The notes: generated by a model from the letters alone, not told the origin. Numbered from the stretch's first letter, positions 34,301-46,839 are shown. The stretch: 64,000 bases of DNA from Symbiodinium kawagutii (GCA_009767595.1 VSDK01010338.1:324742-388741), one strand, 5' to 3'. Made by a program: numbers and translations.

Positions 34301-37300
34301 GGTTTGAAGCCCTTGCTGCGCTCATTTTCATGAGTTTTCGTCCTACCCCAGATGATTGCAGCAACCAGCAAAGCTGATACATGTTGAACCCCCCAGGTAG
34401 TGTCAGTGAAAGCACCAGTAGATCACAACTGCAGGNNNNNNNNNNGCTGAACCACTGGCGGCTTAGCTTTTCCACCGAAGTGTTGCTCAAGCAGCTGAAC
34501 AGGATGCGACAACAAAAAGCATTGGGTCCTCACAACGAAGCTTGACTCATCTTTGACTATCACCACCCATCGGACCGACAATGTACTCCAGAAAGGGAAC
34601 ATATGAAGGAAGCCCTGGCAAAACGGGGAAAACGAAAAGACATCAGCCTGGGCCGCTGCAAACACCCCAGGCCGAGCAAAAAAAGGTAGAAGTAACATCC
34701 AATATGGTACGGCCCGGCTAGGCAGAAGTAGGGGAAGCCAACAGTCGGTAGTTGACTACCACCATGCGATCTAGCAAACACGTCGCTGCCTCCCACAAGC
34801 GTCGAACGTGCCACGCTACTGGGTCCATGGCGCATGTGCCATGCGAAGATGACAGAGAGAGCCTCCAACGGCTCTGGGCGGATGCATTTGATGTATGGAT
34901 CGGGCCCTTCGGTTGCCCTGGCTGTGCCTTCCTGCACCCAGTGTGCGAAGTGGGGGGCCCAACCATTCAGAAGCCAGTGGACAGAATGAGGTCATAGGAA
35001 ATCTGAGTGTCACCAGCGGATCCATGAAGTTTTCAACCTTGGCATGCCCATAGCATGTCAAGCATTTGGAGCACCAGCGCTGCTCGAGGGTGGGCCTGAT
35101 GCAGATGTTCTGTCAGCCTGGATGGAAGCTTGGCAGGTGGAGAAATAGTCCGCACAATAGATGCACAGGAATAGGGCCGGGACGGTGGATGGCCATGGCG
35201 GTATAATGGAACATCGGTGTACACTTTTGTTGGTTGATGTTGCTTGTTTTTTTGAATTCCTTGTTTTTGGTAGCATCGTTGCATACATTGTATCGGTCTT
35301 TTTCTTGCGGATATATACACATACAAATTAGTACAGCATCAAGATATCATGAGTACATTGCATGCAAACCTATTTGTTCACATGTTGGATTTAGTTTTTA
35401 GTTTATGTATTTACTGATTTATTTGCGCATAGATGTGCACAAGCATTTCTCCCTTAGCAACAGTCATCAACCAAGAGCCATACATCAGCTCAGCTCGTAG
35501 TGGAATTATCACCTTGGACACCAGTGTTCCCTGACAGTGGCACTCCGATCTTCAAATAGGGAATGCCCATTGGTTTCCTTTCTTGACAAATGTTGATTCA
35601 AGTAACTACATGTGCTATTTCCACAGGACCACAGTCGTGCTGGGGTCATAAGAAACATGAAGCATCGTTGAGCATTCAAATAAGGAAACTGGAACCTCAT
35701 CAGTTGACTGCCCAACCTTTGGTAGAGCTGTGCCATTCGCAACCCAGGAGCAGTGGCCGAAGGCTCCGGATTCCCATGTTTTCAGCCTCACTGCTACGGA
35801 CCCCATGGGCCAGAAGCAGCCTGGCTGGTGGTTCGACGAGCGCTGGTTGGAGCCAGGGTATCCAGTGCTATCCCTTTAAAGGGGGAGCGGTTTGGAGCTA
35901 CCAGGAGCGGCCAATAACCAAATGATGGGACATGGAATTTGGAACATCAGTTGGGAACGCGGCCTTCCTGTCTAGACACAGCAGTGGACGAAGCCAGGGT
36001 TCTTTGTGAGAATGTTTTTCTCAGATTGAGCTGTCCAACATAGTTCCACCTCGCGGTTTCAGGTGTCAGTGGAACTGCTTTTACTGTCTTCTTATTCTTG
36101 TTGGTGCATATTGCTGTTCCCGGTATTTCCCAGTCAAGTGAAGTGCAGATCGGACTTGTTTGAGGTGGAGTGTTTCCGGGCAAGGCTCCTTTGTTTCATT
36201 CAAGGCCCCTGGCCCATGACATATCACAGTGTCACGACTTGCAGTTCCTGACATGCTTTGCTTGCCTGCCCTGCGGTAATTGCAAATGAAATAACACGTA
36301 GGATACACGTATCAGATCGTATTGACAATGTAACGTGTGCATATTTCTGTCACAAGACTCCGGATGTTGTGGCAGCACCATGCTAGTTTTCAGGGTTGAG
36401 ATTGTGAATTGCTGACTCTTGCATAAATCAGACCTTCTGGGGGATGAGATTCTAGATTCTTCAAGGAGGGTCGGACTGTGGGTTTTGTGGGGGGTCCACT
36501 TTGTTAAAAGATGTTCTATCTCAAAAGGAAGGCTTACCCACAACATTTGTCCAGACTCTACAGGTTGATTTTGCAGAACCTTGCTCACGCCTCAGAATCC
36601 GATTGCATCTCTAGAAAACCAGTCTCAGGATTTGGAAAAGTTTGGGGGGCATGGCTTTGGTTGCAAAATGAACCGAGTGGATGATGTGTACAGTTACGAA
36701 TATCTTGAGGAAATCCTTCACCACCATCAGCCACTAATGAACCGCGAATCTTCAGAGGGGTTGAAACCAACCACATCCAACCACCAACCAGCCAATGATC
36801 ATTAATTAGCCATGATTGACAGCCAATTAGCCACTAAATTAGTCACCAATTAACCACGCATGAACCACTAAATAGCCTGTAGTCAACCACAGCTATGACC
36901 AGCACCCAGCTTTGTGTGGTGCCCAGCGATTTTGTACCTGGCTGCACTCAGGCAGTCCGCGTCCGCCAATGCCTTGAGCCTGGCAGAACTGGAACTCGAG
37001 TTGCAGGAGCTGTGTCCAGGCGTGGCGGTTCCATCTGGGGAAAGGTGGGGAGCCCATAAAAACCAGTGGAATCCCATGTAGGGATATAGGGTTCCCATAC
37101 ACAAACCCATCTCCCTGTAGGCTCAAAATAGGCAACCCATTTTTTGGGGAGTTTCTACTGAGACAAAGGGGTGGCATCTTTGGATGTAGGGGAATGTGAT
37201 GATGCTCTGCACCACTAGCAGCCACGGGATTGTGGGGTCGCAGAACATGTCATCCGCGGGTCCAACTCCAGGATCCGCGACCCAAAGTGGAGGCGGCAGA

Positions 37301-38826
37301 TGTTTCTGGAGGAGCTTTGGTTTCAACATCAAGGACCTGAGCTGCTGGGAGCTTGTTCCCAGCTCAGCTTCCTGGATTGCATGGCTCTTAACCCGCCAGG
37401 GACGATCATTTTTTCGCATGAAAGGGGAGGTTCAGCCCGCCACCAGCAAATGCCAGCAACCATCACATCCAGGGATATTGAAGGGGCTGACAAACGGAAA
37501 CCAACGACCAGCTCTAACGAGTCGCCGACCGCCCAAGCGACAGCAGGAAGGGTGGCGAGAAGACGGCTTCGCAGTGGTGGCCGAGGCACGCGAGCACTTC
37601 AGAGATCAACGAAGCAGTTGGACCATCTGGGTTTGTCATGGTTTGTTTGCAGCCATGGCGGTACTCACTGTACGAGAATAGCATAGAGTAGCCATTAATA
37701 GTGAAACACGGTGAAACAACATGGAACCACCAGTGACTTGGGGGAACACTTGTTTTGGACAAGCCAATCTTGTGCACAAACATTGCTGTATATCTCAAGT
37801 GTCGCAATGGAAGTGTTTTGAGGCATTAGACCTACAATGTGTCGAAAGACGTAGTGCTCTGCACATTTCTCTGCTGAAATCCATCTGAAATGATCAGTCT
37901 CAAAATAATCATCTCAAAAAAACTCAAAATGGTCATCTAGTCCCAGTGAGTAATCTCAAATCCATGTTTGTCATTCTCAGCGTCTGCTAAAGGCAGGGTC
38001 AACCCTCTGAGATGCCCTGGCAAAAAAAATCTCAAATCCATACTTCATCTTGACTTCAGCCCTTCTCTTCCACCAGGCCTCGGAGGTCATGAAGCTGGCT
38101 CGCAAGCAGCTTGGACTTGGAAGCTGCAGCATGGACTTGAGCGTTTTAACGGCACTACTTCAACGGTTGTTGCGCACGTCCCTAGTTCTAGGTTTCAGGA
38201 TGGCCAATTCCACAGAGATCCACAGAGTCTGACCGTATCTTACTGTTATCATCTTATATTGCTTTGTTCGGTCAGTGCTATAACTTACTGGTATGTATAT
38301 GTTCCATTCATCTTTGGGATGGGGCTGCCTCCCAAGGTATCGCCAGGGGGCCATCTACAGCTTCGAACTGTGCCAAGGAGCCCTCAGGAGGAGCAGCCGG
38401 TCAGCTTTGCAGGTTTGAGGCTGTCCTCACAAGATGTCTCCCTTTTTCAGCATCCAGAAACCAAGGGCTTCCATGGTTTCCCGGCTAAGTCCCATCGCCT
38501 TTGGATGACTATGGATGCGACCTATTTGGATGAAGCCCCCCAAACAATACCTTGTTTAATCACTTGTGGTATAGGGAAACCAGCTTCGAAGCTGCACAAT
38601 TGTGGCAACCCCGGAGAGGTTCAGCTCTTGGAAACTGCAGCTAGGGTGAGCTGAGTTTGATCCCCGTCAAGTTAAGAGTTTTGTGCCAAGATGCATCCGG
38701 TGTTCCTCCAGGAGAACCGTGCCCGTCTGTTTGTCGGGGACGGAGGCAGATGTATTGGTTGTGCCTTGCACGCGCCCAGACAATGCTCTGGCAGACCCAA
38801 GTGCCTGGGGATCATTCTTGCAATGA
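31374..38826 (+). CDS. Unidentified gene, 14 phase-consistent exons with a stop
   Basis: Exons: 31374-31473, 31627-31694, 32208-32325, 33007-33122 or 33125, 33859-33888 (30 nt), 34196-34249, 35726-35827, 36910-37044, 37272 to about 37343, 37522-37630, 38077-38165, 38337-38412, 38575-38645 and 38712-38826, ending in TGA. Every junction keeps the frame; for example ...VPAR joins QREQLKAERP and ...PSGER joins IRDPKWRRQM. The product is about 420 residues, helical and charged, with Leu/Ala-rich helices (ALSLAELELELQELC) and a C-terminus reading LVVPCTRPDNALADPS. There is no signal peptide, membrane segment or known motif. A GA donor (TT|GATTGG) would join it in phase to the helicase exons upstream, so one very long gene is possible. 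The 5' end and exon 9's donor are uncertain. A 10-N gap lies in an intron. Confidence 0.6.
32591..32696. repeat. Perfect tandem duplication of 53 bp
   Basis: The unit begins ATACTATAACCTCGAAACGC and ends CTTAAATGGGCA. Both copies appear identical, so the duplication is recent. It lies in an intron of the 14-exon gene. Confidence 0.95.
32841..32906. repeat. (CATA)n microsatellite
   Basis: About 16 CATA units, followed by a short (TA)n run. Confidence 0.95.
33665..33783. repeat. (ATCT)n / (ATCC)n compound microsatellite
   Basis: ATCT and ATCC units are mixed, with two short insertions containing ACCGGT in the left half. It lies in an intron, 75 bp before the 30-nt exon at 33859. Confidence 0.9.
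34436..34445. other. Assembly gap (10 N)
   Basis: Ten consecutive N. It falls in the intron between the exons at 34196-34249 and 35726-35827. Exon phases agree across it (GG + A = Gly), which argues that the two contigs are joined in the right order. Confidence 0.99.
35828..35930 (+). repeat. Interspersed repeat family 2, copy A
   Basis: It starts at the proposed donor of the exon ending at 35827. It contains GTTGGAGCCAGGGTATCCAG, then CTTTAAAGGGGGAGCGGTTT and GGAGCTACCAGGAGCGG. The same order of blocks occurs at about 53340 and 55845. Confidence 0.7.
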
Positions 38827-40165
38827 AAATGGGCGCGCATTTTGGAGGGTGTGATGGACTACGTGTGTTCCATGCCTAGCCGCCTAGCCACAACTTGTTG
38901 TGCTTAGTTGTCGAGCGTCCTGCATTAATGCCTTTTCTGCTTGTCTCTTGATTCCTAGGAGCCATCCAGAAGATCATGTAAAACAGGGCTTCACATGTTT
39001 GTGATGCCTTGCGGCTTGCATGATATTTGAAGATGCTCTTACGGAACCCCAAATTTGCCACTTGCTTTTTACCTTCTCGATTCTGAGGTGGCCACGCCAG
39101 GTCGTTTAAGAGCCTTGTGCCGGAGACTCAAACTGCACCTGAAAGGGGCTGTTCATTCATGTTCTTGATAGAGTGCCTGGCGGATGTCACACATTTTGAA
39201 CCTTAAAAGATGAGCCTCGAGGAAATTTGTCGTGCTGCCTCCATTCCATATTTCCTCCCTGAGGTTCGGCTTACTTTTCTAGACACGTTATCAGTCCCAT
39301 CCACTGTTTATGGGTTGGTTCGGACGTCACCTTGTGCAACCATCATACCATCATTGAATTTGCTTTGCTTGGCTTTGGGATTGATTTGAATATAGATTTA
39401 CCTGGACTATCATTTCAGGGCCAACCATTTTATCATCTACAGTAACTATGTAACACCATGTAACCATAATGATGATGATTATGATGCAACTATTTGAGCC
39501 ATGTAACTATTATGCCATTGACTGCATTAATCTTATCAATTATAGCCTAGATTCTAGCTGGTTATACTGCACAAATAACCACATCTAACTTGATAGCATA
39601 TGCTACTAACTACATCTATCTACATCTACTGTATGATCAATTTGATTGCTGAGGATGCCGCTACATCTATTATCTACTGTATTATCAACTATTAACTCAC
39701 TTTTCACTTTCGCTGCTTGCGCCATGCGCACCCCAACGAGTGCTTCGGCGCACGGTCCAAATCGAAATTTCGGGCTCACACCAAAAATTGCCGAAATGAA
39801 ATGGATGATGAATTTGACACTATTAACTACATCTACTCTATTATCAATTTGATTGTACTTAATAGTGCCTTTTTTTGCAATTTAATTGCCATATGGATGG
39901 TGCTTTCTTTTCCTACAACCGTTGTCACCCCATCATTGCTGAGGCGGTCAACGCCCAGCCTCCGCCGCGGCCAGGGCAGCCAGTGGGTGCTCCCAGCGTT
40001 AAGGTGAAGATCACTGGTTGGTGGTCAATTCTGGGGATTTGTAAGGGATATTTATAGGGAAGAAGCGGTCAACCCTAATTAGGGATTTATAGGGAAGTGG
40101 CCAGTGAAGATATAGGGAAGTTATGGGAAGTTGTTTGGTTGAAGAATCGCCAGCCATTTAATAGC

Positions 40166-40219
<54 letters not shown>

Positions 40220-40425
40220 GATGGTGGTGATGATGATGATGATGATGACGATGCTGACGATGATGGTGGTGATGATGGTGATGCTGCTGATGATGATGCT
40301 GATGATGGTGATGATGATGGTGATGATGATGATGATGGTGGTGGTGATGATGATGATGACGATGCTGACGATGATGGTGGTGATGATGGCGATGGTGATG
40401 GTGATGGTGATGGCGATGGCGATGG

Positions 40426-40456
<31 letters not shown>

Positions 40457-41026
40457 GATGATGATGATGATGCATTGGCTGGTGGTTTTGAACACTTTTT
40501 ATTTTCAACCATGCCTGGGGAATGATAACTTCTAATTTACTTGTGCATATGGTTGGGATGAGACCATGTTCGACACAAACCAGATAATATAAACATCCCA
40601 TGCGGCATCATGCAGTACCAAGTAGCGTCTCTGATTTTTTGGGGGTTAGTGGCAACTTAAAAGAGTCTAAAACATAATTATTCATTTACCCCCTGCCTGA
40701 TGATTTGAATTTTCCGGGCCAACATACCAGTTTGCAATCCAAGAGATCAACCAAGGCCAAAGCAATGTGCTTGCTGGGAATCTTCGGGATTTGACATCGG
40801 TGTTCTTGGTATATGTGGGGATCCGTTAGTCAATTCTTTCAACTGGGGAGCCCATGGGTAACAGGATGCCTCAGAGCATGTCCCACACAAAGCCAAGCCT
40901 TAACGGTGAGTGGTGGAAGTACTCTGGACCCCTAGATGAAGCCGACTCTGAGTAACTCTGAGTGAGCAGATCTTGTAGCAGACAACCCTAAGCAGCCCCT
41001 GCGGGATGGGGATCACTGGGGACCAG
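38827..41026. other. Spacer between two genes; no supportable gene
   Basis: AT-rich sequence with TAACTATNTA-type words at 39410-39700, followed by a large (GAT)n block. The upstream exons of the gene ending at 43022 may lie here, but none is clear. Confidence 0.4.
40167..40474. repeat. Imperfect (GAT)n array, about 308 bp
   Basis: Over 100 triplets, mostly GAT, with interspersed GGT, GCT, GAC and GGC. All three frames of each strand stay open because the triplet lacks stops in either orientation (poly-Asp, Met, Val; His, Ile, Ser). The 120-147-codon ORFs here are repeat artefacts. Confidence 0.95.
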
Positions 41027-43022
41027 GTGAAGGTCGCGAGGACGCAGCATGAAGATGGGGCGCTGATTAATGCTTTGCGAGAATTCGTCGCTGTGAATCC
41101 ATGATCAGTGGCACCTAGCAACTTATCCTGTAGCCATTCATGCAACCACAACTTCTTAAGAGGTAATTAGGAAATATTAGGAAAAATAGTCACAAGCAGC
41201 GATGGAAAAAAAAAAAACATTGGCAAACTTGTCCTTTTGTTGTTTTTTGTCCTGCAGCGACATTCAGTTGCAGAAATCTTTTGTACTTTGCTTCCTGTTG
41301 CAGAACCCGTCAAGCGAGTCTAACCACCAGTTGTTCCAGTCTTTTAAGTCACCAGCTCCCATGCCTCCAGGACACCTTGCCTTTGCCTGAAGCCTTGATC
41401 AGCTTACGAGCGGCTCGATCTCAGCGGCGACGAGTAGCCCATGGAGGGCGGTCATCCAACGGAGATTTGCGCCCCCCTGTCCTTTTCTTGGCCCTGGTTT
41501 GATTTGACTCCGTTGGATCAGAGGTTTTGAGTGGAGGATGTATCAATCAATCTCATTTGTACTTGCATTGGTGTATGGGGCCATCCAATTGAGATTCCTA
41601 TTGCAAACATACCACGGATCACACATAGGTATACATAGATGATGACAGAAATGACAAGATCAATAGACTGATAATAGATTGTATCTGTAATGGCGCTAAA
41701 AGAGCCATTCGTGAGCTCAAGCGGTCAAGTTTGACCGCGGCTCATGCTCACATAGACCCCCCAATAGGATATTTACCAACTTGTTGTAACCGCCCAAAAC
41801 CAACTAGAAAAGCTTGGTAGTTTACGGCCAGTTCAACTCAAGATGGCTGGTTGAAGGCAAACTTGCTCCATACAGTGCCAGTCAACCACCCAAACTAACC
41901 CCCGGTGGTCCGTGCATTAGACCGATGCCATGCCGGTGATTCTCTCGCTGGCGGCAACCAGCTGCCACAGCTGATCGTTGCCACTGCCTGTCATTGCGAG
42001 ATCAGCTCTGCTGTATTTGGTGGGCTCCGATGGGAAGGATGATGAATCAAGCCATATATCAAGCCCAACAAATGACCAGCGTCAGCCCGTGTGATGGTCA
42101 ACATGGCTAAAGACTGCTGGTGATTTTAAACCTCTTTTGTTTTCCTTAGTGTTAGGACATGACTGGTTGGCTGACTGATCATTTTCATCAGGGTTGAAAC
42201 CACCAACCACTTCTTATGCATGGATAGGACAACCACATGGATCCAGATCGGTGACGCCATCAGGGAGCCACCAGGTCGTGCTGCGGCTTGTGTTGGACGA
42301 GGGCGATCGGCTGATCGACGAGGGCTTCGAAGAGGACACCGCGCCGATGCGAGAGCAACAGGAGATCGAGCTGCGCAAATTTGTGCGACACACATCAGCA
42401 CAGCTGGATTTTTTTGATATTTATTGTCATTCATTTTAATTTTTTCATTTGTTTAATTACTGTATACATGTTAGATATAGAGATGTGTGTGTGTGTATTT
42501 GCATTTGGTGCAAGTAATCGTCTTCGTGGCAATAGTTCACCAAAATGTAGAACCAGCCCGGGTGGCTTATAGATGTTTATGGTTTGGTTCTCCATCCTTG
42601 CAACGAGAGTCAATCATTGCCGCCTGGCTTCCCAGAGCTTTATGCTGATATCATGCGTGTGTGCGTTTGTGCATGAAGATCTGCTGTACCTTTTGGCTCA
42701 GACTCGCGCAGCCCTGACTGCTGACCACGGCATACCGCGCCACGTGACACGCGTTCAGATAGCGCAGCTGGGGCCTTGGGAGTGCAAAGGGGACGGCTCC
42801 AAGGAAGGGTTCAGGTTGACCGGAGGGGTCGCAAGGTAGGCAGCAAGGTAGACAGGTCCCCGAGGGAAGTTGTTTGGTTTGCCTCTGATGGTTGTCGAGC
42901 TTCTGAGACAAGGCTGGCAGGTTTTGGACAAGGCTTTCAGGTTCAATCATTTTCTCGAGCAAAGTTCTCAGGCAAGGTTTCGAAAAGAAATCGCCGCCAG
43001 GGCTCCCAAGGTTTCTAAGTAA
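41027..43022 (+). CDS. Unidentified gene, five 3' exons with stop
   Basis: Exons in phase: 41027-41092 (VKVARTQHEDGALINALREF...), 41371-41496 (DTLPLPEALISLRAARSQRR...), 42275-42382 (VVLRLVLDEGDRLIDEGFEE...), 42702-42835 (TRAALTADHGIPRHVTRVQI...) and 42941-43022 (FNHFLEQSSQARFRKEIAAR...), ending in TAA. Four of the five start after AG|G and all donors are GT. At least 171 C-terminal residues result. The protein is Arg-rich with a Leu/Val-rich stretch at the second junction (VLFLALVVLRLVL), possibly a membrane segment, followed by an acidic helix. No family is recognised. The DEGD string resembles DEAD-box motif II but the flanks do not (see rejected items). The 5' exons are missing. Confidence 0.6.
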
Positions 43023-43512
43023 ATGACTCGGACTGCGACAAGGTTAGCAGGGTCCCCGACCAAGGGCGCTCGCTTCTCCTTACAAGCAATAGGGTAGAAC
43101 CAGGTAGAGCATTGTCGTCATTGGGCGATGCCAGTGTGGCACGTGGAAACTAGTGCATTGGGGTGATCATTGTGCAATTTTGGAAGGAAAGGGTCGCCTG
43201 ATTTGCTCAATGAAGAAAGTTTAGTTCAGAAGGTGCTGTTTCCTTTGTACTTTTGTTTGTTTCAAGTCGTGATCTAATGCGGCCGGAATTATGGAATGGT
43301 TTCCCATGTTCCTTCATGTTTGCACTTCCAGATTTGCTTCCCTTGCTGTTGGGGATATTTTTTTGAGTCTATTTCTATCCATTCGATGAACTATACTATA
43401 CATCTTAGTTTGAATTTGCAAGGATGCTTTTCCAGAGGGCAGGTTGCAGGGGTCATTGCTATCAGCGCCAACCTTTACAGCACTGGGGGGCCGTGGCCTG
43501 TGCCAAGGCAAA
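43023..43512 (+). promoter_or_regulatory. 490-bp spacer upstream of eIF1A
   Basis: It separates the TAA of the preceding gene from the eIF1A start codon, both on the + strand. It must contain the trans-splice acceptor if the gene is spliced-leader processed. Several AG sites are present and I cannot pick one. No TATA box is evident, as usual in dinoflagellates. Confidence 0.4.
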
Positions 43513-46500
43513 ATGCCGAAGAACAAGCTGGGAGGAAACAAAGCCAAGCGAGCTAAGGCAGGGGATGTCCATGGGTTTTGGATGACTGGATGGGTTTGGG
43601 GCTACGAACGTCGCCTTTCCAGTGTGCCATGCGATGTGTAGGGCTGCATCACCGGTTTCCATGCTTTCTAGTTGGGACATCGGAGCAACAGGAGCCCCAA
43701 GGCAGTTCCCAAGGATGGCTTCACCGGCAGTGTGTTAGGCCAGCACCGAGAACAACAAGAAGGAGCTGGAATTCAAGGACGCTGGCCAGGCCAGATCCTA
43801 AGACTGCGGCACCCTCCTGGGAGAAGAAATGAGGAGGGGCTTCTGCCAAGGGTGAAGGCTTCCCAGGAGGAGCTTAAGGTGTTTAAGTGGAATCCTGGAG
43901 GATTGAGGAGCAGGGATTTGGAGTGTCCAAGTCTTCCCATTGCGCATTGCTCATCCTTGCTCGCAGCTTGGATTATGACTTGATGACGGTATCATGTTGT
44001 GTTACATTGTGCAGCGCCAGGGCGCATTGCATAATCTTCACCCCTTCCTGTTCTGGGTGAACATCACCTGCCAGTCACCATCCAGACCAACCTGCATCTG
44101 CCCATCAGGAATATGGTCAGATCACCCGAATGTTGGGCAATGGCCGCTGCGACGTTCAATGCGTCGATGGGGTGAAGAGGTGGGTTTGCTGCCACTTCCG
44201 ACAGCGGGTTCGACGGTGTCAACCGAACAATGGCACTCACGGTCAGAAGTCGTTAATGCTCTTGAATACCGCTAATCAACCGACTATGATACTAATCCTT
44301 GAGTTTATTGAATTGACCTTAACTATAGTTAACCCGATAACCGACGTTTGTATAAACAACGTTTTGACACGGAAGGAGGCTTCAGAGCTTCAAGTCTTGA
44401 GGGCCTTCAGTATGACCTCAACAGCCATGGCTTCACCACCGCTGCACCAGGCTTTGTCACATTCGCGGCAGCTTGGCTGAAATCAGACGCCGCTGTTAAG
44501 GCCAACCAGGGGTTCCAAGCTAAGACCTGCCTCGATCGCTGGTGTCAACTGCCCGCGGATGTGCTGAGAATGCACAGCCGTTGATGTGCATAGAATGGAG
44601 AATGGGGTGTGCTCGCATATGATCTCTTAGAATCAGTATGACCAGCAGGTCAGGAGGAACGCATCGCAGCCGTACCCAGATCTAGCAAACTGGTCGGAGC
44701 GGTTGCGGCCAGCTCCAGGCAAGATGAGAAAGAAGGTTTGGTGCAACCAGGGTGACATCGTTTTGGTATCGCTTCGTGACTTTCAGGCCAGAGAAACGTT
44801 GCACAAAAATGGTGATAGACCATGATGAAGCACCAAGATTGGCTTACGCGGCCATTATGCAGGTAGCCAGTGGCTTGGGTTACCTTTGGTTGTCTCTCAT
44901 GATTTTGGATGTTGACCACGGTTGGCAGAGTCCATGTGACATTGGGTTTGCGGGCATTTGTTGAAAGCAGCAGGCACGCTAAAAGCATCTAAACTCACTG
45001 TCAGGAAAGATGATTCCAAATTTCCAACTTCAAGTTCTTCCCTCCGCAACGCAATCAGACCAGAGCATGAGAGGATAGAACTCTCCTGCCCAAGGGTACC
45101 ACAATTTTTTCGTGGAGACTGGAGATTGAGGTATTGATAACCTCCTCCAACCACCCAATGACCATTTCAAAAAGGAAACCATCCAAAAAGCTTTGGACAT
45201 CCCAGATTGGAAGGGTCATCGCTTGCGCGGTAGGACGAGAAGGGCGATATCATTGTGAAGTACACTGCCGAGGAGGCTCGAAGTCTGAAGAACTATGGTG
45301 AGCTTCCAGAGAACGCCCGGGCCTCAAACCAAATGGACACCGAACCATCCCCAGATCGTTCTTTGGACATCTCCATGTCACCTCTGTGTTGGGATTGGTG
45401 CCCTTTGCGATGTTGACATTCAAGAATCCACCATTTTGGGCTGTGCCTGGCTTGATGATCCACCATCCAAGAACGCTTTTGGTTGACCTATTGACATTCA
45501 TGATTTGTGTTCACTGCCCATTTTTTTGGCCGCGCCAGGAGGTATACAGTAGTTGACAGGATTTTTCAGTCCCAGTTGGCACTTTTTTTTTCGTTGCGAA
45601 GCCAAGTGGGGACACACTGACAGGCACATGAAAACATGCCGAAATACTGCGATACACTACGTATAACGGGTGTTTCTCAAAATAGGGAGCCCCAAAAGTG
45701 GATGGTTTAGTTCTACCAATGGTAATGCAGGATGATTTTGGGGGTGCTCCTATGTCGAGAAACCACCACATTGTTCTCCCTGAAACCTTTACACAAACTA
45801 TCATGAATGTTCATGTGCGAAAGCACACGGCCCCTTTATATTACACACAAATTTGCACGTCTATTTAGACTGGCTGGTGGTTTAAAACAATTTTTCCTTA
45901 CTATTTAGGGATGGTTTATTGACTCAGATTTGTTCATAGGGGCTTATAACCACCAACCAGTCAGATAGTTAGCCATCATTCGCCCTCACCAACCATCATT
46001 CACCATCCTTCACCAATATAATAAACCACAGATTCGCCAAGTTCATTTTACATATCAATATTAACAAATATGCACCGTTCTCAACTCTTTTACTTAACCA
46101 CTAATTATTAATTAACCTATATATGGTTATACCACTAGAGTGGTCTATAATCATAACCACTCATGAACCACTAATTAACCACTAGAGTGGTCTATAATCA
46201 TAACCACTCATTAGCCATAATTTACTTAACCACTAATTCACCTATGGTTATAACTTGTGATACGGTATCCATTCATTCCCCATCTCTACCAGTCTCTGGT
46301 TTCTACGTGGGCCGCACCCGTCACCCGACATCGGCCCAGCGGCTGAGGTGAAGATCAACGAGACGGACATCGGAGACGGCGACTCCAGCGATGACGGCGT
46401 GGAGTTCGACGAGGTGAAACAGCTGGTGATCTCCGGTGGATCGCCAGGGTGGAAAGGGTGGTTGATGGTGGTTGATGGTGGTTGGTGTCACCAGGGTGGT

Positions 46501-46839
46501 GATAGGTGGGTGGCTGGAAAATCCACCATAGAAATAGCATGAAATAGCTGGTTTACTTCTCAAACATGGTGATTTTGAGCTTCCAGATTAGTTTGCCAGA
46601 GGCTACTCATCCTGGAGTAAATGCTGAATATCCCCAATGCTGCTCAATCACCATTTAGCTACAGCCTATTAGGGATGGATATTTGATCTACCCCAGGAAG
46701 GCTTTTCAGTTTGGGCAGGATAAGCACTCCTGATGACGCCAACAGAGCATCTCATCTCCCAAGATGGTTTCAGCCTGTCATGATGGCACTTCTTGCTGTT
46801 GATGTCCAGGCTGCTGGCGTGGATGTGGACAACATCTAA
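43513..46839 (+). CDS. EIF1A: Eukaryotic translation initiation factor 1A (eIF1A), complete, eight exons
   Basis: Exons: 43513-43557 ([15 protein letters not shown]), 43751-43789 ([13 protein letters not shown]), 44109-44179 ([20 protein letters not shown]...), 44451-44467 (17 nt, encoding LCHIR plus split codons), 44719-44786 ([20 protein letters not shown]...), 45234-45314 ([13 protein letters not shown] at its end), 46348-46413 ([20 protein letters not shown]...) and 46810-46839 (AAGVDVDNI, stop TAA). The joined protein is 138 residues, the family's usual size. It shows the basic N-terminal tail, the OB fold with [23 protein letters not shown] and SLRDFQ, and the acidic C-terminal tail ending in a D-x-D-x-I motif that in other eukaryotes binds eIF5B. 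eIF1A binds the 40S A site and supports scanning and start-site selection. Donors are GC in introns 1, 2, 4, 5 and 6 and GT in introns 3 and 7. Confidence 0.95.
44451..44467 (+). other. EIF1A: 17-nt microexon of eIF1A
   Basis: The sequence GCTTTGTCACATTCGCG lies between CACCAG and the GC donor GCAGCT. Its first G completes AGG (Arg), the next 15 bases encode Leu-Cys-His-Ile-Arg, and its last G combines with GC of the next exon to give Gly. Omitting it shifts the frame and removes the conserved LCHIR block. Confidence 0.93.
45670..45770. repeat. Inverted-repeat element family 1, copy 4
   Basis: It lies inside eIF1A intron 6 (45315-46347). The left end is GTGTTTCTCAAAATAGGGAG followed by CCCC. 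The right end is GGGGGTGCTCCTATGTCGAG followed by AAACCACCACA. Confidence 0.8.
46132..46212. repeat. Direct repeat, 33 bp at 47-bp spacing
   Basis: CCACTAGAGTGGTCTATAAT followed by CATAACCACTCAT occurs at 46132 and again at 46179. It sits in eIF1A intron 6 within wider AACCACTAATT low-complexity DNA. Confidence 0.85.

Noticed and set aside
40087-40601. Long poly-Asp, poly-His, poly-Met, poly-Ser and poly-Ile ORFs on both strands.
   Set aside because: They are produced by the imperfect (GAT)n array, which lacks stop codons in all frames; there is no flanking coding sequence.
42275-42382. LVLDEGDRLIDEGFEE looks like DEAD-box motif II, suggesting it completes the helicase of 26.6-30.4 kb.
   Set aside because: The exons on both sides join in perfect phase to a different protein (VLFLALVVLRLVL before, TRAALTADHG after) that stops at 43022. 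A separate gene with its own stop at 38826 lies between. Helicase motifs Ia, Ib and III are absent.
42686-42701. CCTTTTGGCTCAG resembles the 3' half of the spliced leader.
   Set aside because: It sits exactly where the polypyrimidine tract and acceptor of the exon at 42702 are expected; the 5' half is absent.
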